Below are positions 20,547 through 28,176 of a stretch of 64,000 nt of DNA, one piece after another. Each line of letters starts with the position of its first letter. Within the stretch, counting starts at the first letter, position 1. This stretch comes from Stenotrophomonas sp. BIGb0135 (GTDB lineage Bacteria; Pseudomonadota; Gammaproteobacteria; Xanthomonadales; Xanthomonadaceae), in the NCBI RefSeq assembly GCF_024810105.1, contig NZ_JANUDX010000002.1, forward strand, positions 434,001 to 498,000. Reading direction: 5' to 3'. Below the pieces are notes generated by a model that worked only from the letters and a program-made list of their open reading frames with translations, was not told where the DNA came from and did no database searches. The position numbers and the translations under genes were made by a program.

Positions 20547-20573
20547 GCGGACCCGCGCAGTGCGCGGGTCCGC
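20547..20573 (-). other. Intra-operon hairpin between pstS and pstC
   Basis: GCGGACCCGCGC-AGT-GCGCGGGTCCGC is a perfect 12-bp stem with a 3-base loop, 6 bases after the pstS stop on the minus strand. No T run follows, so it looks like an mRNA-stabilising or attenuating hairpin that would let the binding protein be made in excess of the permeases, as known for many ABC importer operons. Confidence 0.7.
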
Positions 20574-20579
20574 TCCGGA

Positions 20580-21671
20580 TCACTTGAATTCAGCGGTCCA
20601 GTACGCCTCGATCTGGGTCACCAGTTCGGCCGGCAGCGGCACGTAGTGCAGTTCGTTGGCCTGCTTCTGGCCGTTTTCGAAGGCCCACTTGAAGAACGCC
20701 AGGGTGTCCTTGCTGCGCTGCGCATCCTTGGGCTGCTTGTGCATCAGCATGAAGTTGGTGGCGGTGATCGGCCACGCCTGGTCGCCCGGGGCATTGGTGA
20801 TGACCAGGTTGAAGTCCTTGGCGCTGGCCCAGTCGGCGCTGGCGGCCGCGGCGGCGAAGGTCTCGGCGGTCGGCTGGACCCAGTTGCCGGCGGCGTTCTG
20901 CATGGAGGCGTACGGCATGCCGTTCTGCAGGGCGTAGGCCAGTTCGACGTAGCCGATCGAGCCCTTGATCTGCTTCACGTAGGAGGCCACGCCTTCGTTG
21001 CCCTTGCCGCCGACGCCGTCGGGCCACTGCACCGAGGTGCCTTCGCCGACCTTGCTCTTCCAGTCCGGGCTGACCTTGGACAGGTAGTTGGAGAAGTTGA
21101 AGGTGGTGCCCGAGCCATCCGAACGGTGGACCAGGGTGATCTTGCCGTCGGGCAGCTTCACGCCCGGGTTGGCGGCGACGATGGCCGGGTCGTTCCAGGT
21201 CTTGACCTTGCCCAGGAAGATGTCGGCCAGCAGCGCGCCGCTCAGGCGCAGCTTGCCGGCGTCGAGGCCTTCGATGTTGACGACCGGGACGACGCCGCCG
21301 ATGGCGGACGGGAACTGCCCGAGGCCGGCCTGGGCGAGTTCTTCGCTGCTCAGCGGCTTGTCGGTGGAGCCGAAGTCGACGGTGCCGGCCTTGATCTGGG
21401 CGATGCCGCCGCCGGAGCCGATGGACTGGTAGTTGATCTTGGCGCCGGTGGCGGTGTTGTAGTCGGCCGACCACTTGGACACCAGCGGGAAGATGAAGGA
21501 CGCGCCGGCGCCGGAGATTTCGGCGGTGAGCTTGTCGCCGGCGGCCGGGGCCGCGGCGGGAGCATCGGTGGCCGGCGCGCCGGCCTGGCCTTCGGCGCCC
21601 GGCTTGCAGGCGGAAAGGCCCAGCGCGATGGCCAGGGAAAGGGCGGTCAAGCCAGCCGTGTGCAGTTTCAT
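20580..21671 (-). CDS. pstS: Phosphate-binding protein PstS, lipoprotein type
   Basis: Phosphate receptor of the Pst importer, 363 residues. Its signal peptide ends in a lipobox (GLSAC, Cys22), followed by an Ala/Pro/Gly-rich linker and a mature domain beginning ISGAGASFIFPLVSKWSADY. Phosphate-contacting motifs typical of PstS are present (GAGAS; GSGGG; STDKPLS; RSDGSGTTFNFSNYL). It is the first gene of the pstSCAB-phoU operon, with a Pho-box-like promoter about 54-82 bases upstream. A second PstS lies upstream at 22582; the two share long identical stretches (SIGSGGGIAQIKA and KSKVGEGTSVQWP), so they are paralogues, but the second lacks a lipobox. Confidence 0.96.
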   Translation of the reverse strand: MKLHTAGLTALSLAIALGLSACKPGAEGQAGAPATDAPAAAPAAGDKLTAEISGAGASFIFPLVSKWSADYNTATGAKINYQSIGSGGGIAQIKAGTVDFGSTDKPLSSEELAQAGLGQFPSAIGGVVPVVNIEGLDAGKLRLSGALLADIFLGKVKTWNDPAIVAANPGVKLPDGKITLVHRSDGSGTTFNFSNYLSKVSPDWKSKVGEGTSVQWPDGVGGKGNEGVASYVKQIKGSIGYVELAYALQNGMPYASMQNAAGNWVQPTAETFAAAAASADWASAKDFNLVITNAPGDQAWPITATNFMLMHKQPKDAQRSKDTLAFFKWAFENGQKQANELHYVPLPAELVTQIEAYWTAEFK

Positions 21672-21724
21672 GCGTCACTCCGTAGCGGGATAGGGGCCGG
21701 TCTCTCCGGCGACGCTGCTATGAA

Positions 21725-21753
21725 ATGATGTTTTTGTTACAGCCGTATGACGG
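21725..21753 (-). promoter_or_regulatory. Tandem Pho-box half-sites upstream of pstS (operon copy)
   Basis: On the minus strand the heptamers CCGTCAT, CTGTAAC and ACATCAT occur at exact 11-bp steps (21747-21753, 21736-21742, 21725-21731) separated by 4-base spacers. The PhoB consensus is CTGTCAT-N4-CTGTCAT. Position and spacing support PhoB activation of the pst operon. Confidence 0.8.
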
Positions 21754-21831
21754 TGTGACCTGGGGCACGTGGAGGGCTTGTGGGGCGTGGGTTTCCCCAA
21801 AATCCCAAAGCGGTACGCATGAAGCGCGGGG

Positions 21832-22055
21832 TGCAGGGTGCGCCTTGGCTGGGCGGGGGTGTGGGGTGTGGGGGGGCACGCGGCAACTACGTGCTGGGTT
21901 GGCCCTTGGGGCTTGGGGTTGCCCAAAATCCTGGAGCGGGAAGCGGGAAGCGGGAAGCGGGAAGCGGGAAGCGGGAAGCGGGAAGCGGCGGGTGCAGGGT
22001 GCGGCTTGGGTGGGCGGGGGTGTGTGGGTTCGCGGGACACGCTGCAAGTACATCC
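21832..22055. repeat. Two tandem G-rich segments around a heptamer repeat
   Basis: The segment at 21832-21895 (GGGTGCAGGGTGCG, then CTTGG.TGGGCGGGGGTGTG and a CACGC.GCAA.TACGTGCT block) recurs at 21991-22055 with an offset of about 159 bases. Between them at 21931-21999 is a tandem heptamer AAGCGGG, six perfect copies with a degenerate one at each end. There is no coding signature on either strand. Together with 22056-22581 this makes a gene-free stretch of about 900 bases between the two pstS genes. Confidence 0.75.
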
Positions 22056-22118
22056 TTGTAAGCTCGCGTACGCCATCCATGGCGTACGACGGTCCCGCGA
22101 ACCCACACACCCCCGCCC
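22012..22118. repeat. Large two-level palindrome (copy 1 of a dispersed element)
   Basis: Outer arms 22012-22038 and 22092-22118 are perfect 27-base inverted repeats (GGGCGGGGGTGTGTGGG...). The 53-base centre contains a second palindrome at 22067-22088 (CGTACGCCAT-CC-ATGGCGTACG) and a small TACA-TCCT-TGTA hairpin at 22049-22060. Its centre, 22062-22097, is nearly identical to 62233-62268 on the minus strand. This is an intergenic repeat element, not a gene. Confidence 0.8.
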
Positions 22119-22294
22119 CAGACAGTGGGCCGGTGGCCATGGGCACTACCAACAACCACAGCCAACAACCACTACCAGAGCCAACCACACGGTCACTGAC
22201 GTCGGAGCGGTCGCATTCCCAAACACGTGACTTGCATGAGGCAGCGCGTCTGCTCCCCTGTGAGAACCGGAAAACTGTCGGGGCGGGTGGGGGG

Positions 22295-22375
22295 CCTCCA
22301 TCGCATGGATGCGGTGGTGGAGCTTGCATGGACGTACTTGCAGCGTGCCCCGGCTACCCACCCCCACCCGCCCAG
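22295..22375 (-). repeat. Diverged partial copy of the same palindromic element
   Basis: In inverted orientation this shares CACGCTGCAAGTAC and AAGCTC with 22040-22066 and the G/C-rich arm (GGGCTGGGCGGGTGGGGGTGGGT). It has a different inner stem, CCATCGCAT-GG-ATGCGGTGG, at 22298-22317. Confidence 0.65.
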
Positions 22376-22439
22376 CCCCCGGAGCCAACACAGCACGACG
22401 TTTTCTGCTCGGCTCTGCTCTGCGCTTTCCGTTTTTAAA

Positions 22440-22486
22440 AGAAAAGAACCACAAAAAGAAAAGGCGCGGATCTTTCGATCCGCGCC
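22440..22486 (-). terminator. Rho-independent terminator of the second pstS
   Basis: On the minus strand GGCGCGGATC-GAAA-GATCCGCGCC (10-bp perfect stem, 22463-22486) is followed by TTTTCTTTTTGTGG and a second T-rich stretch. This isolates the upstream pstS from the pst operon. Confidence 0.9.
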
Positions 22487-22581
22487 CGGCGGCGGCAGGG
22501 GGAGAGAGGACCTGCCGCCGCCATTGCCTCGTTGTTACCCGCCCTGCGTACCGACCCGCGGTCGGCACCTGCAAGGGGTAC

Positions 22582-23601
22582 TCAGTACTTCAGGTTCTGC
22601 GACCAGTAGGTCTCGATCTGCTTGACCAGGGTGTCCGGCAGCGGCACGTAGTCCAGCTGCTTGGCCTGGGCATCGCCGCTCTTGTAGATCCAGCGGAAGA
22701 AGTCCTGGGTGGCCTTGGCGTTGGCGACGTTCTTGGGCTGCTTGCGCACCAGGATGAAGTTGGTGGCGGTGATCGGCCATGCGTCGGCGCCCGGGGCGTT
22801 GGTCATGACCAGATAGAAGTCCTTCGCGCTGGCCCAGTCGGCGCTGGCGGCCGCGGCGGCGAACGAGGTATCGCTCGGCAGCACCACCTTGCCCGACGCG
22901 TTCTTCATCGCCGCGTAGGACATCTTGTTCTGCAGCGCGTAGGACAGTTCGACATAGCCGATGCCGCCCTTGATCTGCTTCACGTAAGCGGCCACGCCTT
23001 CGTTGCCCTTGCCACCGATGCCGACCGGCCACTGCACCGAGGTGCCTTCACCGACCTTGCTCTTCCACTCCGGGTTGACCTTGGAGAGGTAGTTGACGAA
23101 GTTGAAGGTGGTGCCCGAACCGTCCGAGCGGTGCACCACGGTGATCTTGCCGTCGGACAGCTTCACGCCCGGGTTCAGCGCGGCGATCGCCGGGTCGTTC
23201 CAGGTCTTGATCTTGCCCAGGAAGATGTTGCCCAGGGTCGGGCCATCCAGCTTCAGCGCACCCGGGGCGATGCCGGCCACGTTGATCACCGGCACCACGC
23301 CGCCGATCACCGACGGGAACTGGGCCAGGCCGGCCGCCGCCAGTTCTTCCGGCTTCAGCGGGGCATCGGAGGAGCCGAAATCAACGGTCGCCGCCTTGAT
23401 CTGGGCGATGCCGCCGCCGGAACCGATCGACTGGTAGTTGACCTTCTTGCCGGTCGCGGTGCTGTAGTCGGCCGACCACTTGGACATGACCGGGTAGATG
23501 AACGAGGCGCCCGCGCCGGTCACATCGGCGGCGTTGGCGGCGAACACGGACGACGCGGCGAGGACGGCAACGGCGGCGCGCGACTTGAAGGCGTGGATCA
23601 C
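22582..23601 (-). CDS. Second phosphate-binding protein PstS, soluble type
   Basis: Paralogue of the operon PstS, 339 residues with a Sec signal peptide (AAVAVLAASSVFAANA|AD) and no lipobox cysteine, so it should be free in the periplasm or secreted. The mature domain begins VTGAGASFIYPVMSKWSADY and keeps the phosphate-binding motifs (GAGAS, GSGGGIAQ, SSDAPLK, RSDGSGTTFNF). It has its own tandem Pho box upstream and its own terminator, so it is a monocistronic PhoB-regulated gene. It may act as an alternative receptor for the same PstCAB permease, or as a secreted phosphate scavenger. Confidence 0.95.
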   Translation of the reverse strand: MIHAFKSRAAVAVLAASSVFAANAADVTGAGASFIYPVMSKWSADYSTATGKKVNYQSIGSGGGIAQIKAATVDFGSSDAPLKPEELAAAGLAQFPSVIGGVVPVINVAGIAPGALKLDGPTLGNIFLGKIKTWNDPAIAALNPGVKLSDGKITVVHRSDGSGTTFNFVNYLSKVNPEWKSKVGEGTSVQWPVGIGGKGNEGVAAYVKQIKGGIGYVELSYALQNKMSYAAMKNASGKVVLPSDTSFAAAAASADWASAKDFYLVMTNAPGADAWPITATNFILVRKQPKNVANAKATQDFFRWIYKSGDAQAKQLDYVPLPDTLVKQIETYWSQNLKY

Positions 23602-23656
23602 GGGGTGGCTCCTGGGATGGATGACGGTGCGGGGTGTCCCGCCCGGCGCTCATTCC

Positions 23657-23696
23657 ATAACCATTCGATGACAGTGCAGCGACTGTCATATGACGG
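23657..23696 (-). promoter_or_regulatory. Four Pho-box half-sites upstream of the second pstS
   Basis: On the minus strand CCGTCAT, CAGTCGC, CTGTCAT and TGGTTAT follow one another at exact 11-bp steps (23690-23696, 23679-23685, 23668-23674, 23657-23663). The third matches the PhoB half-site perfectly. The last lies 56 bases before the start codon, consistent with PhoB activation, probably by more than one dimer. Confidence 0.82.
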
Positions 23697-23724
23697 CCTG
23701 GTTACATGCATCCCGGGGTGCCGG

Positions 23725-24501
23725 TCACAGCGGCTGCAAGGCCGCCGGAACCGTGTACTGGCGACCGTCATAGCGCAGCACGCGGCGCTCGCCTTCCACC
23801 GGCGTGTCCTGGTCGTGACAGTCTTCGCCGTCCATCCAGCTGCGCGTGCTGACCCGGCGTTCGCGCAGCACCAGGTCGGCCAGGCCGTTCCTTGCCTGGG
23901 GGCCGACCGCCACGGTGCGTGACACCTCGGTGGACTCACCGGCGCAGCGCGTGTCCCATTCGGCCTGGAACCGCCGCACGACGATCGGTGCGCCGAGCAC
24001 GCGCAGCGCGCCTGCCTGCAGTGCCAGCAGCTGCAACTGCTCTTCGCTGAAGGGATTGGGGCCGGAACCATTGCGTCGCTGCACGCGCAGCCCGAAGGCG
24101 AGCGTGCCGGGCGCGAGCTGGTAGCGCGCGGTATCCAGCTGCATGCCGTCGAAGAAGATCGCATCGCTGTCCAGCGCACCGGGCAGCACCGTCCACGCGC
24201 GCGGTGCCAGCGTGTCGCTGTCGATCACCATGACCTCCACATCGCCATCGCGAGAATCGTTGTCGCCGCCATCGCGCCACACCGGCGTTGCCAGCAGGGT
24301 CAGCTCGGGGCGCGCCGGCCATCGACGGCAGACGCTGGCGGCGGTGTCGCGGCTGTAGCCGAGGCGATCGGGCAGCACGTTGTCCGCCCGCCCCACGTAC
24401 GCCTCCTCCGCCGCCGCCCGGGCGTCGTGGCAGTCCTGCGCGTGGGCGGGCAGGGCAGCGCCGCACACGGCGGCCAGCAACAGCGACAGGGCGATACGCA
24501 T
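23725..24501 (-). CDS. Hypothetical exported protein
   Basis: 258 residues with a clear signal peptide (MRIALSLLLAAVCGAALPAHA|QD). The mature part has five cysteines, which could form disulfides (DCHDARAA, SVCRRW, DTRCAGE, EDCHDQD), and predicted beta-rich segments, but no family I recognise. The ATG at 24501 was chosen for its immediate signal peptide; the upstream open frame runs through repeat DNA. It lies between two Pho-box-controlled genes on the same strand, but it has no Pho box that I can see. Function unknown. Confidence 0.7.
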   Translation of the reverse strand: MRIALSLLLAAVCGAALPAHAQDCHDARAAAEEAYVGRADNVLPDRLGYSRDTAASVCRRWPARPELTLLATPVWRDGGDNDSRDGDVEVMVIDSDTLAPRAWTVLPGALDSDAIFFDGMQLDTARYQLAPGTLAFGLRVQRRNGSGPNPFSEEQLQLLALQAGALRVLGAPIVVRRFQAEWDTRCAGESTEVSRTVAVGPQARNGLADLVLRERRVSTRSWMDGEDCHDQDTPVEGERRVLRYDGRQYTVPAALQPL

Positions 24502-24553
24502 CGGATTCCATCCATGGGCAGGGGCGCCCAGCATACCCGCGCATTCCGCGGCG

Positions 24554-24704
24554 GTAGAGCCACCCCATGGGTGGCTGCACGCGGTGCCGGACAGTAGAGC
24601 CACCCCATGGGTGGCTGCACGCGGTGCCGGACAGGTAGAGCCACCCGATGGGTGGCTGCACGCGGTGCCTGAGCGGAGCGCAGCCACCCATCGGGTGGCT
24701 CTAC
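24554..24704. repeat. GTAG array with CCACCC-ATG-GGGTGG core
   Basis: Direct GTAGAGCCACCC units start at 24554, 24594 and 24635 (period 40-41 bases, each followed by TGCACGCGGTGCC), and an inverted unit ends CTAC at 24701-24704. The stem sequence is CCACCC(C/G)ATGGGTGG, different from the CCGACC cores elsewhere in the window. Confidence 0.85.
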
Positions 24705-24712
24705 AGGGGCAC

Positions 24713-24743
24713 AAAAAAGGGCGCAGCCCAAGCTGCGCCCTTT
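24713..24743 (-). terminator. Rho-independent terminator of the OprP-like gene
   Basis: On the minus strand AAAGGGCGCAGC-TTGG-GCTGCGCCCTTT (12-bp stem, 24716-24743) is followed by TTTGTGCCCC. It lies 24 bases after the porin stop. Confidence 0.9.
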
Positions 24744-24766
24744 CTGTCACACCTTTGCCGCAACGC

Positions 24767-25978
24767 TTACCAGAAGAACTGCAGGCGCGCTTCGAGGATG
24801 TTCGGGTCGTCGTTGACGAAGGTGCGGGCGGTGGAGCTGTACTTCTTGCTGTCCACCATCACGTAGTTCAGGGCGAACTTGGTGTTGGAGCGCCAGTAGT
24901 AGTTCACGCCCACGGTCCAGATGTCCATCTTGCCGCCCAGCACGCCATCGACGATCGGCGGGCGACCGGCGACCGGGTTGGCCGCCAGGTTGCCGTCGTT
25001 GAGGTCCATGTGGTCGTAGCGCGCGCCCAGCTGCCACATGCCACGGCCCGGCTCGTCCGGCAGGCCGGTGGTCGGGGTGCCGCCCTTGTAGCCCCAGGTC
25101 TCGCCGCTGATGTTCCACAGGCCGCTGACGTAGTAGCCGTCGCTGCTGTAGTTGTCGTGCGCGTAGCGCTTGGCCTTGCTGGTGTAGTACTCGGCCTGGG
25201 CCTTGAACGGGCCGCCGATGTACATCGCTTCGGCGCCGATCGTGCTGACGCGGTCGGTGTCGACCAGGTTGCCGCTGTCGACCAGGCGTGCGGTGGCCAG
25301 GTCGGCGTTGGGACGGGCGCGCACGCGCAGGGTGTCCGCGTCGGTGTCGTAGTCGACATAGCTCAGGCCGAAGTGGAGGACCTGGCCCTTGTCGTTGATC
25401 GGTGCCCAGGTGCCACGCGCGCCGTAGCCGCTGCCGTGGGCCAGGTTGCGGGTCAGCTCGCGACCGAAGGCGCTGGCGGTGACCGACCAGTTGTTGTCGC
25501 CGATGCTGTAGGCGCCGCCGAGGCGACGGGCCACCGCGTAGGTGTTGGTGACCGCGGCCTTGGAGATGAAGTCGTTGTTCTTGGTGCTGGACAGTTCTTC
25601 CAGGCTGTTGGGCTGCTTGAACTGGCCGAACTGCACGAAGTGGTTGGCATTGCCGGCCAGCTTGTACTTCAGGTTGGTGTCCAGGAACTTGTCGGCCTTG
25701 GCGTCGTAGCCAACCACCCACTCGATGTTGCCCGGGCCCTTGCCCTTGAGCACCAGCTCGGCGCGGCGCAGTTCGAACTCGCTGTCCTTGCCGTTGCCGG
25801 CATCGCCGCCGTTGAGGTCGGTCAGGTCGTTGTCGAACCAGTTGCCGTCAGCCTGGACCAGGCCTTCGAAGGTGATCTCCGAGCCGCCGATCACGTCGAT
25901 GGCCACTTCGGCGTGTGCAGCCGGGACGAACAGCGCAGCCGCAACGGCCGCAGTCAGGAGTTGGCGATGCAGTTTCAT
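24767..25978 (-). CDS. Phosphate-selective porin of the OprP/OprO family
   Basis: Outer membrane channel for phosphate or polyphosphate. The 403-residue protein has a signal peptide (LLTAAVAAALFVPAAHA|E), the OprP-type start of the mature chain (EITFEGLVQADGNWF) and RRAELVLKGKGPGNIEWVVGYDAKADKFLDTNLKY, a hallmark of this family. The alternating beta-strand pattern continues to a C-terminal LEARLQFFW, ending in an aromatic residue as outer membrane beta-barrels do. A Pho-box-like site lies upstream and a strong terminator downstream. The location beside pst genes supports a role in phosphate uptake. Confidence 0.92.
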   Translation of the reverse strand: MKLHRQLLTAAVAAALFVPAAHAEVAIDVIGGSEITFEGLVQADGNWFDNDLTDLNGGDAGNGKDSEFELRRAELVLKGKGPGNIEWVVGYDAKADKFLDTNLKYKLAGNANHFVQFGQFKQPNSLEELSSTKNNDFISKAAVTNTYAVARRLGGAYSIGDNNWSVTASAFGRELTRNLAHGSGYGARGTWAPINDKGQVLHFGLSYVDYDTDADTLRVRARPNADLATARLVDSGNLVDTDRVSTIGAEAMYIGGPFKAQAEYYTSKAKRYAHDNYSSDGYYVSGLWNISGETWGYKGGTPTTGLPDEPGRGMWQLGARYDHMDLNDGNLAANPVAGRPPIVDGVLGGKMDIWTVGVNYYWRSNTKFALNYVMVDSKKYSSTARTFVNDDPNILEARLQFFW

Positions 25979-26029
25979 GGAGAGCCTTGCAGGCAGGTGG
26001 GAAGTTGCTGCGCAGGCTAGTTAGTGAAG

Positions 26030-26047
26030 ATTGCGTAAATATGACAG
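26030..26047 (-). promoter_or_regulatory. Pho-box-like site upstream of the OprP-like porin
   Basis: On the minus strand CTGTCAT (26041-26047, perfect half-site), spacer ATTT, then ACGCAAT (26030-26036), with a weak third match ACTAACT 11 bases further on. It lies about 52 bases upstream of the start codon. Confidence 0.72.
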
Positions 26048-26156
26048 TTTCGGACAAACCGACGGCCGGCCGGGGCCCAGCCACGTCAGGGCCCGCCATT
26101 GATGCCCGACGCAGATGACGGCCGGGTTGCGCGGATATGGCAGTCGCGACCGCGCC

Positions 26157-26846
26157 TCAGGCGGCGGTTTTCTGCTTGAACCGGCACAGGTCGCGGATCA
26201 CGCATTGCGGGCAGTCCGGCTTGCGCGCCTTGCACACATAACGCCCGTGCAGGATCAGCCAATGATGGGCATCGAGCAGGAACTCGGCCGGGATCACCTT
26301 CACCAGCAGGTCCTCCACCGCGCGCACGTCCTTGCCCGGGGCCAGCCCGGTGCGGTTGGAGACGCGGAAGATGTGGGTGTCCACGGCCATCACCGGCTCG
26401 CCGAACGCGGTATTGAGCACCACGTTGGCGGTCTTGCGCCCGACCCCGGGCAACGCTTCCAGCGCGGCGCGGTCGCGCGGCACCTCGCCACCGTGCTGCT
26501 GCACCAGCAGCGCGCAGGCGGCGATCACGTTCTTGGCCTTGGCGTTGTACAGCCCGATGGTGGCGATGTATTTCTTCAGGCCGTCCTCGCCCAGGTCGAG
26601 GATCGCCTGCGGCGTGTTGGCCACCGGGAACAGTTTGCGCGTGGCCTTGTTGACGCCCACGTCGGTGGCCTGCGCCGACAGCGTGACGGCGACCAGCAGT
26701 TCGAACGGCGAGCTGTACTCCAGTTCGGTCTTCGGGTGCGGGTTGAGTTCGCGCAGGCGCGTGAACATTTCGACCACGTCGGCCCGGGGCATGCGCGCGC
26801 TGCGCGGCGCAGGCTTGGCCGGCGCGGATGTCTTCACGGTACTCAT
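26157..26846 (-). CDS. nth: Endonuclease III
   Basis: Base-excision repair DNA glycosylase/AP lyase for oxidised pyrimidines. The 229-residue protein has the helix-hairpin-helix LEALPGVGRKTANVV with catalytic Lys138, the catalytic Asp156 (MAVDTHIFR) and a C-terminal [4Fe-4S] motif CKARKPDCPQCVIRDLC (C-x6-C-x2-C-x5-C). A basic N-terminal extension of about 20 residues precedes the domain. The ATG at 26846 is preferred over a TTG one codon upstream; it overlaps the stop of the preceding small gene as TGATG. Confidence 0.97.
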   Translation of the reverse strand: MSTVKTSAPAKPAPRSARMPRADVVEMFTRLRELNPHPKTELEYSSPFELLVAVTLSAQATDVGVNKATRKLFPVANTPQAILDLGEDGLKKYIATIGLYNAKAKNVIAACALLVQQHGGEVPRDRAALEALPGVGRKTANVVLNTAFGEPVMAVDTHIFRVSNRTGLAPGKDVRAVEDLLVKVIPAEFLLDAHHWLILHGRYVCKARKPDCPQCVIRDLCRFKQKTAA

Positions 26847-27208
26847 CAAGGGATTTTTCCGGCGGCCTTGGCTTTGGCGCGCGCCAGGATCGCGGCGGCG
26901 GCGGGCGGCAGGGCGGGTTTCAATGCAGGGGTGGGCGCGGGGGGCGCACGCCGCGCGTCCCGTTCGGCGGCGCGACGCGCCAGCCGCTGGCTGCGCTGGC
27001 GGTAGCGTTCGCGCGCGGCCCAGGCGCGTTGCAATTGTTGCTGGGCATGCAACAGGCGCGCCGGCAGGTCGGGGTGTCCGGGCAGCAGGTCGACGTCACC
27101 GGGCTGCGGCACGTAGTCCATCAGCCCGGCGTCGAGCGCGGCGTCGAGGTCGTCTTCAAGCACCAGGTGCAGCAGGCGCGCGGGCAGGGCGGGATCGGCG
27201 TGCGGCAT
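26846..27208 (-). CDS. Hypothetical protein upstream of nth
   Basis: 120 residues, no signal peptide. The N-terminal half is acidic and hydrophobic (LLHLVLEDDLDAALDAGLMDYVPQPGDVDLLPGHPDLPARLL), the middle is an Arg/Gln-rich helix likely to form a coiled coil (AQQQLQRAWAARERYRQRSQRLARRAAERD), and the tail is Ala/Pro-rich with a lysine cluster (ARAKAKAAGKIP). It overlaps nth by one base and starts 3 bases after the crotonase gene, so it is in one operon with both. I do not recognise the family. Confidence 0.72.
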   Translation of the reverse strand: MPHADPALPARLLHLVLEDDLDAALDAGLMDYVPQPGDVDLLPGHPDLPARLLHAQQQLQRAWAARERYRQRSQRLARRAAERDARRAPPAPTPALKPALPPAAAAILARAKAKAAGKIP

Positions 27209-27211
27209 GGT

Positions 27212-28009
27212 TCAGCGGTTCTGGAACACCGGCGGGCGCCGGGCAAGGAACGCCGCGGTGCCTTCGCGCATGTCTTCGGTGGCGAACATCAGACCGAACT
27301 GCGCGCTCTCGTACTCCAGCCCTTCGCCCAGCGCGCATTCGCCGCCGACGTGGATCGCGTCAAGAATGCCGCGCAGCGCCAGCGGCGCGGCCGTGGCCAA
27401 TTGCGACGCCAGTGCGGCCACGCGTGCGTCCAGTGCCTCCACGCCCACCACTTCATTGACGATGCCCAGCTGCAGGGCGCGTGCGGCGTTGATCGGGCTG
27501 CCCAGCAGGCACAGTTCCAGCGCGGCGGCGCGGCCACACAGGCGCAGCAGGCGCTGGCTGCCGCCGAAGCCGGGGATCAATCCCAGATTGATCTCCGGCT
27601 GGCCCACGTTGGCCGTGTCCGCGGCGATGCGCAGGTGGCAGGCCATGGCCAGTTCCAGGCCGCCGCCCAGCGCAAAACCGTTGATCCGGGCCAGTACCGG
27701 CTTGGGCATGCGTTCGATGCGGCGCATCACCTGCTGGCCCAGCAGGGAGAAGTCACGTCCCTGAACCGGGCTCAATCCGTTCATTTCAGCGATGTCGGCG
27801 CCGGCGACGAAGGCCTTCGGCCCGGCCCCGGTCAGCACCACCACGCGCACGCCCGGGTCGGCGGCGGCGTCTGCAAACGCGGCGTCCAGGGCCTCCAGGG
27901 TGGCGCGGTTGAGCGCGTTGAGCTTGTCCGGGCGGTTCACGGTGACGGTGCGGACCGCGCCGTCGTCGGCGATCTGGACCGGGGCGGGGGCGATGGGGGC
28001 GTCGACCAC
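27212..28009 (-). CDS. Enoyl-CoA hydratase/isomerase (crotonase) family protein
   Basis: Crotonase-fold enzyme of 265 residues. The oxyanion-hole segment FVAGADIAEM and the two glutamates of true hydratases are present: Glu119 (GGGLELAMAC) and Glu139 (GQPEINLGLIPGFGG), so it is probably an active enoyl-CoA hydratase acting in fatty or branched-chain acyl-CoA oxidation. The start is a GTG with CAGGAG eight bases upstream. It heads the operon crotonase-hypothetical-nth, a mixed set that suggests no common pathway. The substrate cannot be read from sequence. Confidence 0.9.
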   Translation of the reverse strand: MVDAPIAPAPVQIADDGAVRTVTVNRPDKLNALNRATLEALDAAFADAAADPGVRVVVLTGAGPKAFVAGADIAEMNGLSPVQGRDFSLLGQQVMRRIERMPKPVLARINGFALGGGLELAMACHLRIAADTANVGQPEINLGLIPGFGGSQRLLRLCGRAAALELCLLGSPINAARALQLGIVNEVVGVEALDARVAALASQLATAAPLALRGILDAIHVGGECALGEGLEYESAQFGLMFATEDMREGTAAFLARRPPVFQNR

Positions 28010-28176
28010 GGCGGGGCTCCTGAAAACGTTAAAAAAAAGTGATGTTGAACTCTTGAAACGAAGTCAGGTCAGAGCCTGCGTCGTTAGTGGCGGTTCAACG
28101 TTGCGGCGGCTATCCTAACCCGTCGCCTCAGGGCGGCCCAACGCGTCCTGAGTTACCACCCCTGGAGAAAAGTTTG

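Noticed and set aside
21725..22438. Open frames on both strands in the gap between the two pstS genes
   Set aside because: They consist of the heptamer repeat and palindromic elements, have no domain, no ribosome binding site and no codon bias, and exist in several frames at once.
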